Below, piece by piece: positions 29,162 to 36,523 of a DNA stretch of 37,814 bases (the stretch's first letter is position 1; every line of letters starts with the position of its first letter). The position numbers and the translations under genes were made by a program. Origin of the DNA: Hyphomicrobiales bacterium (lineage in GTDB: Bacteria > Pseudomonadota > Alphaproteobacteria > Rhizobiales > Xanthobacteraceae); assembly GCA_017305595.1 (NCBI GenBank), contig JAFKKL010000014.1, forward strand, positions 1-37,814, in the 5' to 3' direction. Below the pieces are notes generated by a model. That model searched no databases and was not told where the DNA came from. It saw only the letters and a program-made list of their open reading frames with translations.

Positions 29162-29791
29162 TCATTTGGCTGATCGTCGATACCGGCCCTTCCGGCGTGA
29201 GCCGACGTAGCATATGAGACCAGCCACCTTGAGCGCGGCGATGTCCCGACGCGCGGTTTTCAGACTAACCGCCCACATTGCCACAATATCCCGTGCGTCA
29301 CTTCGACCTGCCGCGACTCGGTCGAGAAACCAGTGCTGCCGCTCGTTGAGTTCGGCCCGATCAGGGACATTTATAGGGTCGCGTTCAGGGACACGTTCAG
29401 GGACATTTTTCCGCGCGCCCGTTGCCGATCGTCCCCCTGCGGCTTCCCCGGCAGCATAGGCTTCGCGCGCTCTGACCAGGGAAATGCGATCCACTGGCCC
29501 GGTCAGCGGGATGGCTGCCGGCCCATCAATCAGGCCGAGAACGAAGGCCCTGATGACTGGGGACGAGACCACCAGCCGCAGGAAATAGACGCTGTCTGGC
29601 CCGTGCTGGCCTGAGAGCCAGTGCTTGACGGTTCGCTCGCTTGCGTCCGTCTGGCGCATGAGCTGCTTAATCGCGCGGCGACTGTCGCCATGCTCTTTGC
29701 GTAGCAGCTCAGCGATGGTCCGCGCATAGACTTCGCGTCCGCCAAGAACACCTGTCCATAGGGGTAATTTCCTGCCCGTTTTCGGCAACAT
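29162..29791 (-). CDS. Two-domain HTH protein of the island
   Basis: A 209-residue soluble protein with two probable DNA-binding segments. The first, around residues 38-75 (SRRAIKQLMRQTDASERTVKHWLSGQHGPD), looks like a phage-type HTH. The last 60 residues (HWFLDRVAAGRSDARDIVAMWAVSLKTARRDIAALKVAGLI) resemble a DeoR-like winged helix. Between them lies a charged linker with repeated VPER/VPDR units encoded by near-repeats of ttcagggaca. The role is probably regulatory; it is divergent from the serine recombinase gene. The start is uncertain: ATG 29791 has a GGAAG that lies too close. The 156 bases between this gene and the AlpA start hold no gene. Confidence 0.65.
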   Translation of the reverse strand: MLPKTGRKLPLWTGVLGGREVYARTIAELLRKEHGDSRRAIKQLMRQTDASERTVKHWLSGQHGPDSVYFLRLVVSSPVIRAFVLGLIDGPAAIPLTGPVDRISLVRAREAYAAGEAAGGRSATGARKNVPERVPERDPINVPDRAELNERQHWFLDRVAAGRSDARDIVAMWAVSLKTARRDIAALKVAGLICYVGSRRKGRYRRSAK

Positions 29792-29801
29792 CTTCCGTTT
29801 T

Positions 29802-29830
29802 CTCCGCAGCTAAACTGTTCCCGTGCGGAG
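29802..29830. promoter_or_regulatory. Inverted repeat between divergent regulator and recombinase genes
   Basis: CTCCGCA (29802-29808) and TGCGGAG (29824-29830) are perfect 7-bp inverted arms separated by 15 bases in the divergent spacer of the HTH gene and the serine recombinase gene. It could be an operator for the neighbouring HTH protein, or a leader hairpin. Short arms make this tentative. Confidence 0.35.
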
Positions 29831-29907
29831 TGACGGCAGAGGCCCGTCATGCGCTGCGGCGGTAGGTCGCCCGGACCGCCGCAGGCAAGTTCGTGAGGCG
29901 TAATGTG

Positions 29908-31476
29908 ATGAGCCGGAGAGACTACGATAATGATCGGTCAGAGCAGCCCGAACGTCCTCTTCGGGCTGCCGAATACGTCCGCATGTCGACGGATCATCAG
30001 AAGTATTCGACGGAAAACCAAGCCGACGCGATCAAGCACTATGCCGAGGCGCGCGGAATCGAGATCGTCTGTACCTACGCCGACGAAGGAAAGAGCGGGC
30101 TCAGCGTCGATGGTCGTGATGCGTTCAAGCGGCTGATCGCGGACATCGTGGAAGGCCGCGCCGACTTTGAGATGATCCTCGTCTACGACGTGAGCCGCTG
30201 GGGGCGCTTCCAGGACACCGACGAAAGCGCCTACTACGAATATATCTGCAAGCGCGCCGGCGTTCGTGTCCAATACTGCGCCGAGCAGTTCGAGAATGAC
30301 GGAAGCCCGATCGCGGCCATCATCAAGGGCGTGAAGAGCGCCATGGCCGGGGAATATAGCCGTGAGCTTTCCGTCAAGGTTTTCGCCGGCCAGGGGCGCC
30401 TGATCGAGAAAGGGTATCGTCAGGGAGGCCCGGCGGGTTTTGGACTACGGCGAACGCTCATCGATGAGCACGGCGCTATCAAGGGGTGTCTTGAACGCGG
30501 CGAGCAGAAGAGTCTCCAGACTGACCGCGTGATTCTGACACTCGGCCCGGCCGAGGAAGTCGATCTGGTTCGCGAAATCTACCGGGCGTTCGTCCATCAA
30601 GGGTATAGCGAGAGCGAGATCGCGGCCGATCTCAACAGGCGGGGTATTTCCACCGACCTTTGGCGACCCTGGACCAGGGGAACCGTCCACCAGATTCTCA
30701 TCAACGAGAAATATGTCGGCGACAACGTATGGAACCGCCGCTCTTTCAAGCTGAAGAAGAAGCGCGTCCGGAACGATCCCGGTATGTGGATCAGGGCGCA
30801 GGATGCGTTTGCGGCCGTCATCGAACGCGAACTGTTCGAGGCGGCCAGGACCATCATCGGTGCGCGCTCCTTCCGGCTGAGCGACGAAGAGATGCTGCAA
30901 TCTCTGAGGGCGCTTTATCAGCAAAAAGGTTTGCTCTCCGGCATCGTCATCGACGAATCCGATGGGATGCCGTCCAGCAGCGCCTACAGCTCCCGCTTTG
31001 GCAGCCTGCTTCGCGCCTACGGTCTCGTGGGCTTCACGCCGGATCGCGATTACCGCTACGTTGAAATCAACCGCGAACTGCGAAAGCTCCATCCCGGTAT
31101 TCTTCGTGAGGTGCTCGATGGATTGCGGGCAACGGGCAGCGATGCCTGGCAGGATCTCGAGGCCGACCGGATAGTCGTCAACGGTGAGTTCAGCGTCTCG
31201 TTGGTGATCGCGCGGTGCATCGAGACGCCGACCGGGCTCCTTCGGTGGAACCTGCACTTCGATACCTCGCTCGCGCCCGACATCACGATTGTCGCGCGGA
31301 TGGATAGAGCCAATCGCGCGCCGTTCGACTTCTATCTGTTCCCCCGCATTGACATGCTCTCCGAAAAGCTGCGGCTAGGAGAGGAGAATGCGCTCGCGCT
31401 CGATGCCTACCGCTTCGACGACCTTGAGCTTCTCTATGACATCGCCGCGCCTGTTCCTCTTGGGGAGGCCGCCTGA
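29908..31476 (+). CDS. Serine recombinase with atypical C terminus
   Basis: A 522-residue large serine recombinase. The N-terminal resolvase domain has R25, nucleophile S27 and the spaced YVRMSTDHQKYSTENQ motif, then VYDVSRWGRFQD. The recombinase domain follows from about 165 (GPAGFGLRR) to 315 (YRAFVHQGYSESEIAADLNRRGI, then the GTVHQILINEKYVGDNVWN motif). The usual zinc ribbon is missing: no paired cysteines appear after residue 300. Instead a segment around 345-390 (PSSSAYSSRFGSLLRAYGLVGF) resembles a homing-endonuclease-associated DNA-binding repeat. ATG 29908 is used (GAGG upstream); GTG 29893 would add five residues. The stop overlaps the next gene by one base, so it is cotranscribed with two ParB-like genes. 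Confidence 0.88.
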   Translation: MSRRDYDNDRSEQPERPLRAAEYVRMSTDHQKYSTENQADAIKHYAEARGIEIVCTYADEGKSGLSVDGRDAFKRLIADIVEGRADFEMILVYDVSRWGRFQDTDESAYYEYICKRAGVRVQYCAEQFENDGSPIAAIIKGVKSAMAGEYSRELSVKVFAGQGRLIEKGYRQGGPAGFGLRRTLIDEHGAIKGCLERGEQKSLQTDRVILTLGPAEEVDLVREIYRAFVHQGYSESEIAADLNRRGISTDLWRPWTRGTVHQILINEKYVGDNVWNRRSFKLKKKRVRNDPGMWIRAQDAFAAVIERELFEAARTIIGARSFRLSDEEMLQSLRALYQQKGLLSGIVIDESDGMPSSSAYSSRFGSLLRAYGLVGFTPDRDYRYVEINRELRKLHPGILREVLDGLRATGSDAWQDLEADRIVVNGEFSVSLVIARCIETPTGLLRWNLHFDTSLAPDITIVARMDRANRAPFDFYLFPRIDMLSEKLRLGEENALALDAYRFDDLELLYDIAAPVPLGEAA

Positions 31477-32381
31477 TGCCTGCTGTTCGACCGAACAAGA
31501 TCGAAATGATCCCTATCTCCCGGATCACGGTTCTGAACCCACGCGCGCGCAACAAGCGCCAGCATCGGGAGATCGTGAACAACATCGAAGCCATCGGCTT
31601 GAAGAGGCCGATCACGGTGAGCCGCCGCGATGGCGCAGGCGGGCCGAGATATGATCTCGTCTGTGGTGAGGGCCGGTTGGAAGCCTTCCAGATGCTTGGT
31701 CAGACCGAGATTCCGGCCGTGGTGATCGAGGCCAGCGAAAGCGAGTGCCTCGTCATGAGCCTGGTCGAGAATATCGCCCGGCGCACGCCGCGGCCCATCG
31801 ATCTCATGAAGGAGATCGGCGCGCTACGATCTCGCGGTTACAACGACGCTGCCATCGCGGAGAAGATCGGTGTCGGGGCATCCTGGGTGAACATGATCGC
31901 GTCGCTACTCGAGCGTGGCGAGGAACGGCTGGTGTCCGCCGTAGAGACCGGGCTCATTCCGATCACCTTGGCAATGGAGATTTCCAAAGCCGAAACGGAA
32001 GAGGCGCAGAACCTGCTCCTCGACGCTTACGAGACCGGCAAGCTTCGGGGCAAGAAACTCGCCGCGGTTCGACGTCTGCTGGAAATGCGGATGCGCAGCC
32101 AGCGCAAGGGTGGATTGCCTGTCGGGCGGTTGGGCCGAAAGGGCACCGGCGTCCGTCGGATGACGGCCGCCGATCTCATGCAGGTCTATCAGCGGGAGGC
32201 GGAAAAGCAGCGTCTGCTGGTCAAGAAGTCGGACTTCACGCAAACCCGGCTGCTGTTCGTCGTCGAGGCGCTGAAGGATCTGCTCGGCAATGACGGTTTC
32301 ATCAATCTGTTGAGGGCGGAGGGGCTGGCGACCATGCCACGCGCGCTCAAGGTCCGTGTGTCGGGAGACGATCATGACTGA
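31476..32381 (+). CDS. ParB/RepB-like protein 1
   Basis: A 301-residue protein with a ParB N-terminal nucleotide-binding domain: GEGRLEA (64-70, the canonical GERRxxA with G in place of the first Arg), ENIARR (98-103), and an HTH at about 124-142 (NDAAIAEKIGVGASWVNMI). The C-terminal half resembles the RepB plasmid partition C-terminal domain (TRLLFVVEALKDLLGNDGF...LLRAEGL). No ParA-type ATPase is nearby, so normal ParABS segregation is unlikely. TGATG couples its start to the recombinase stop, and its end overlaps the second ParB-like gene by 8 bases. It may bind or load on DNA to help recombination; that is inference. Confidence 0.82.
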   Translation: MPAVRPNKIEMIPISRITVLNPRARNKRQHREIVNNIEAIGLKRPITVSRRDGAGGPRYDLVCGEGRLEAFQMLGQTEIPAVVIEASESECLVMSLVENIARRTPRPIDLMKEIGALRSRGYNDAAIAEKIGVGASWVNMIASLLERGEERLVSAVETGLIPITLAMEISKAETEEAQNLLLDAYETGKLRGKKLAAVRRLLEMRMRSQRKGGLPVGRLGRKGTGVRRMTAADLMQVYQREAEKQRLLVKKSDFTQTRLLFVVEALKDLLGNDGFINLLRAEGLATMPRALKVRVSGDDHD

Positions 32382-33309
32382 AGAACCGAAGGATCGGGAT
32401 GACGGCCGTATCCATTTGGGCTTCGATCGCGATTTTCTGACGATCCCCGTTGCGGCGATCGTTCCGCTGAAGACGTTGCCGCCCGGCGCCAGGGAGAGCC
32501 GATCCTATTCGCAGGTGCTGAGTTCGATCAAAGCGATCGGCCTGATCGAAGCGCCCGTCGTCATGGCAGACGAAAAGAATGCCGGAACCTGGTTTCTCCT
32601 CGATGGTCATCTGCGGCTTGAGGCGCTGAAGGAACTCGGCATCTCCGAGGTCGAGTGCCTGCTTGCGGCTGACGACGACACCTACACCTACAACAAGCGC
32701 GTGAATCGCATACCGCCGATCCAGGAGCATCGGATGATCGTGCGGGCAATGGACCGGGGCGTGTCCTCGACCGACATCGCGGCAGCCTTGAACCTTCAGG
32801 TCGAGTCCGTGCTGCGGCGTTTCCGGCTCCTGGAAGGGATCAGCCCCGAGGCGGCCGAGATGCTGAAGGACACACCTTGCTCGATGAAGGTGTTCGACAT
32901 TCTGCGTCAGATGACGGCCGTGCGGCAGATCGAGGCCGCCGATCTGATGATCGGCCAGAACAATTTCACGGTCATGTTTGCCCGTGCGTTGCGCGCGGCG
33001 ACATCCGAAAACCAGCTTGCCGCCACCAAGAAGGGCAAAGGCGGCGGCAAGCCGACGCCCTCGGGCCAGCAGATCGCCCGCATGGAGCGCGAGCTGGCGG
33101 CGCTCCAGACCCAGGTGAAGTCGGTCGAGGAAACCTACGGCATCGACAATCTGCATTTGACCGTCGCGCGTGGATACGTCGCCAAGCTCCTTGCGAACAA
33201 TCGCGTGGTTCGCTGGCTGGCGACCCATCAACAGGACTATCTCAGCGAGTTTCAGAAGATCGCCGAGATCGACAGGCTCGGCCCGATCGCGGAAACGTCG
33301 GGCGCCTGA
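32374..33309 (+). CDS. ParB/RepB-like protein 2
   Basis: A 311-residue diverged partner of the preceding protein. LLDGHLRLEALKELG (76-90) corresponds to the GERRxxA box with DGHLRLEA, which retains one Arg. NKRVNRIPPIQEHRMI replaces the ENIQR segment, and an HTH appears at about 131-150 (SSTDIAAALNLQVESVLRRF). A short coiled coil near 235-260 (RMERELAALQTQVKSVEE) precedes a C-terminal helical domain. ATG 32374 is preferred because GGGAGA precedes it; GTG 32356 is possible. The 8-base overlap with the first ParB-like gene suggests that the two products form a hetero-oligomer. Confidence 0.78.
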   Translation: MTEEPKDRDDGRIHLGFDRDFLTIPVAAIVPLKTLPPGARESRSYSQVLSSIKAIGLIEAPVVMADEKNAGTWFLLDGHLRLEALKELGISEVECLLAADDDTYTYNKRVNRIPPIQEHRMIVRAMDRGVSSTDIAAALNLQVESVLRRFRLLEGISPEAAEMLKDTPCSMKVFDILRQMTAVRQIEAADLMIGQNNFTVMFARALRAATSENQLAATKKGKGGGKPTPSGQQIARMERELAALQTQVKSVEETYGIDNLHLTVARGYVAKLLANNRVVRWLATHQQDYLSEFQKIAEIDRLGPIAETSGA

Positions 33310-33486
33310 GTCAGATATGGGGACCCGGACCCGATAAGCGCGGGGACCATGGGAGAAGCCGCACCGTGGGGCGGATCAAGCATGGTGGTGGGAATGGCGG
33401 CGAACCCGCATGAAGCCCACTAGGCTGGTCCACATATAGCCAGCCGCATGAGGGGTAGCTTGTTGCCCCGCATGAACAGGACGGGT

Positions 33487-33509
33487 GTGCCGGACGCGCC
33501 GGCCGGCAC
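33487..33509. terminator. Hairpin between convergent ParB2 and helicase genes, possible terminator
   Basis: GTGCCGG (33487-33493) and CCGGCAC (33503-33509) form a perfect 7-bp stem with a 9-base loop, 6 bases beyond the helicase stop on the minus strand. No U-run follows on either side, so intrinsic termination is uncertain. A second imperfect stem, ATGAGGGG/CCCCGCAT, lies just upstream near 33446-33471. The 205-base gap between the two genes otherwise shows nothing. Confidence 0.4.
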
Positions 33510-33514
33510 GCCCG

Positions 33515-36500
33515 CTATTCATCGCGGTGTTTCTGTCGTGAGAATGCCGAAAGATCGAGGGTCAATGCTTTCAGCGACCGCGTCGTTTCCACGTCGTGAT
33601 GGGTCAGGAGATCGACAAGATCCTCCTGGTCCGGCTGCCCCAAAGCGAGGCGATAGAGCAGCCTCTGCGTCCTCAACTTTGCGAATCGATCAATATCGCG
33701 ACTTTGGGGGAGCGCGAACAAATGTCGCTTCAGTTCCGCACCTTCCATCGCCCACCAGGGGCTGAGGCCGGTTTTGTCGTCCGCGAACGCCTTGTCGGCG
33801 TCGCGTGCGATGATGTCCCACGGCGACGATGCTTGGCCGCGTGCCTGCGCCAACGCTTGTTCGCCTAGTTTTCGGGCGAGCGGTTGTCGGACAGTCAGTC
33901 CGCCGAAGCGCTGGACGCGACCTTCGCGTTGCTCCAGGTCAACCGGGCTGGAACAAAGATCCCAGTGGCCCAGCCGGTCGCACCAGCTATGGAAGTCGAG
34001 ACCTTCCTGTCCGACAGAGGTCGTTGCCAGGACATGGGGCCAGAACGGCGTATTGAACGCGCTGCGGATTTCCTCAGAGCGCGCCGGTGGCGGTTCATTG
34101 ACATCATGATCCTGCCGATGAGTCTCTGTCTCGGTGCCTCCAAACGGCACCGCAGCGTGACAGCGGATACGGATCTTGTCCTTTTTCTTCGCGCCCTTGA
34201 ACCCGAAAGTGCCGACGTTCGCTGCAAGCGCCGCCGACAGATCCTCGATCAGTCCATCAGGATTGACCTTGGATTTGCGCAGCCAGAAATGTTCGTCGAG
34301 GACGGCTTCCAGGCAGCCATCAACGCACGCATTCTGATATTTCTGCGTGGCGTCCTCGCCGGGCAAGATCGACCAGAAAACGGGGCGATCCAGATAGGTG
34401 CGCAGCCGCGTCCAGCAGAAGCGCACAAGGCGCGCGAAATGCTGCTCCTGGTAATCGAAAAGCTCAGGAAGGTGGCGATAGAGTGCTCGGCCCGTCACGA
34501 CGCCAGGGGCGCCGAGAGCCATATCCACCAGAGCGTCCAGCTCCCACCGGCTTAGCCAGGTGATCGCCTCGGCCTCTTGGCGCTGCTTGAGCAAGGTTTG
34601 AAGTGTTGCATCGTTCGGGGCGACCCGACCCCAGTTCTTCTGGACCGCCGCGAACTCCCGAGCCAGCGGCGCCTTTTGCGCGCGCTCAATGGCCGCGAGG
34701 ATCGCCCACGCCGGTTTGCGTCGTCGGTTGCTTCGCGCATTCGGAGCCTCCGGCGCGATGGACGGGGGCAGCGCCTGAATAATCTGCTGCCGCGCCCTGG
34801 CCCTGATCTGCTTGATCGCAGCCTTGCCCTTCACATCTAGGGGATCGACAGCGCGGATCAGGAAAGGGCTCGGGTGAAACAGGGCGAGCGTCGGGCCTTG
34901 GTTCGGCTTCGGGTTCAGGTGGCGTTTCTTCCACGCGGCAGCGTAGGGAAGATTGCTTTTCGCCACGCATTTGCGCTCGACCTCAAGGCTGACAAGGGCT
35001 GCCAGGCTTTGCGGTGTGGCCCTGAATCGGCTGAAGATCAGCATCTTGGGCGATTGCGTCACCTTTGCCCATGGGCCGGAAGGCGTCCACCAAGTCAGCG
35101 ACGGCAACACCCACGGCAGGGCAAGGGCCTCCGTTGGCACAAGGCCGTTGAGGGCACGGAGCTTGGCGCTTCCCCAACCCTCTTTGGGCGGCTTGAAGCA
35201 ATTGGTGACTCCGAGCCGGGGGACGCTGCGCGTGGCCGGAAAATCTATGTCGCGAGAAATCTGGTATCGGTCCCCCAACGCTTGCGCAGGGAGTGGCACT
35301 GACAGCCAGTAGGCGATCGCGCTGCCTGCGAGCTTGGGCGACACATGGTCGGTGAAATGGCGATAGACGTCGAGATCGTGGGGCTCGATCCTTACGGACG
35401 GCGGCGCAGGCTCTCCGGCATGGTCGGAAACCGGACGCTCGGTCCGCGACATGAGCGGTGTGAGAAGCGCCTCAAGATGGTGCTTGAGCGCTTGCGCCTC
35501 TTCGATCGCCGCCGTGCGGCCATCGGGAGGCAGGTGGCCGATCAAATGCAACAGATCGCCAAAACGACGAAATTGGGATTCGGCCTCGGCGCGTACAGCC
35601 GGCCCGCCCAGAAACTCGATAATCTCGAAAAATTCGACATGGGGGGCAGCCCCAGCGCCGCTTTCCCAGCGCTCGGCATAGAAACGGTAGGGCGTGGCGG
35701 ACAGGAGGAGGATCGGCGGCGGCGTCCCGCCATCTGTTCCCGCCAGCAGTTGCCGCGCCAGGGGATTATCGGCGCCTGCATTGAGCAGTTCGCGATAGCA
35801 TTGGAACTCGTCGAAAATTACGAGATCGGGCGGGGCGGAATCCAGAGCGGCTTGAGCGAGCGCCTTCCGCATCCGGCCCAAGCTCTGACCATGTTTGCTG
35901 GCCACGATCGCGTGCAGAATGTTTTCGCGGGCCGGCTTGCCAAATTCCGCGCGTAACGCTCGGCCATAGGCCGCCTTGAAAAGGGCGGAGACATTGTCGA
36001 ACTTGCCCTGAGCTTCCTCGCACGCCCATGGCCAGCCGGACGTTGCGCCATATTCGATATAGCCTTCAGGAAAGGCTGCGGTCAGGCCGGGGTATAGTTC
36101 GTCCAACAGGAGCTTGACGAACGCGCGCTCGACAGCCTTGCCGCCGTAGAGGCGCTGCGAGCTGGAGAATGATGTGGTGGGTGTAAAGGCGTAGAGCCGC
36201 AGCTTTCCCTTGCGCTTTTCCTCGAACGGAATGAGACCGACGCGGTCGATGATGGAGAGTGCGTCCTTGGCATCGTCCTTCTCGAGGAAGCGCAGCAGTT
36301 CGACCTTATTCTGGTCCGCGACTTTGAGCCCGCTCGTAATATAATAGACCGTGAACTTGCGCGCTTTGCTCGCCAGTGCCGCAAGCGTATCTCGGGCGAC
36401 GACGGTCTTCCCGAGGCCGACTTCGTCCGCGACAAGGAATCGGCGCAGTGCGTTGCCTCCCGACAGAGCGGCAGTTGCAGCCTTTACCGTTGCGGCCTGG

Positions 36501-36523
36501 AAGGGTTTCGATCTTGCGCTCAT
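33515..36523 (-). CDS. SF2 helicase with DEFQ motif II, candidate defence helicase
   Basis: A 1002-residue SNF2/SF2-like ATPase. FQAATV at 8-13 and Walker A ADEVGLGKT (32-40) lie almost at the N terminus. Motif II is DEFQ (238-241), motif III LSATPYR (274-280), a motif IV-like KMLIFSRF is at 493-500, motif V is VGQEGLDFH (837-845), and motif VI QREGRVQR is at 865-872. About 300 residues are inserted between motifs IV and V, which is unusual. ATG 36523 overlaps the stop of the upstream PLD gene by four bases (ATGA), giving probable translational coupling. This pairing and the island setting suggest DNA translocation coupled to nuclease attack on foreign DNA; no substrate is known. The family resembles DISARM-type helicases in style, but no DrmA/DrmB or methylase is present. 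Confidence 0.85.
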   Translation of the reverse strand: MSARSKPFQAATVKAATAALSGGNALRRFLVADEVGLGKTVVARDTLAALASKARKFTVYYITSGLKVADQNKVELLRFLEKDDAKDALSIIDRVGLIPFEEKRKGKLRLYAFTPTTSFSSSQRLYGGKAVERAFVKLLLDELYPGLTAAFPEGYIEYGATSGWPWACEEAQGKFDNVSALFKAAYGRALRAEFGKPARENILHAIVASKHGQSLGRMRKALAQAALDSAPPDLVIFDEFQCYRELLNAGADNPLARQLLAGTDGGTPPPILLLSATPYRFYAERWESGAGAAPHVEFFEIIEFLGGPAVRAEAESQFRRFGDLLHLIGHLPPDGRTAAIEEAQALKHHLEALLTPLMSRTERPVSDHAGEPAPPSVRIEPHDLDVYRHFTDHVSPKLAGSAIAYWLSVPLPAQALGDRYQISRDIDFPATRSVPRLGVTNCFKPPKEGWGSAKLRALNGLVPTEALALPWVLPSLTWWTPSGPWAKVTQSPKMLIFSRFRATPQSLAALVSLEVERKCVAKSNLPYAAAWKKRHLNPKPNQGPTLALFHPSPFLIRAVDPLDVKGKAAIKQIRARARQQIIQALPPSIAPEAPNARSNRRRKPAWAILAAIERAQKAPLAREFAAVQKNWGRVAPNDATLQTLLKQRQEAEAITWLSRWELDALVDMALGAPGVVTGRALYRHLPELFDYQEQHFARLVRFCWTRLRTYLDRPVFWSILPGEDATQKYQNACVDGCLEAVLDEHFWLRKSKVNPDGLIEDLSAALAANVGTFGFKGAKKKDKIRIRCHAAVPFGGTETETHRQDHDVNEPPPARSEEIRSAFNTPFWPHVLATTSVGQEGLDFHSWCDRLGHWDLCSSPVDLEQREGRVQRFGGLTVRQPLARKLGEQALAQARGQASSPWDIIARDADKAFADDKTGLSPWWAMEGAELKRHLFALPQSRDIDRFAKLRTQRLLYRLALGQPDQEDLVDLLTHHDVETTRSLKALTLDLSAFSRQKHRDE

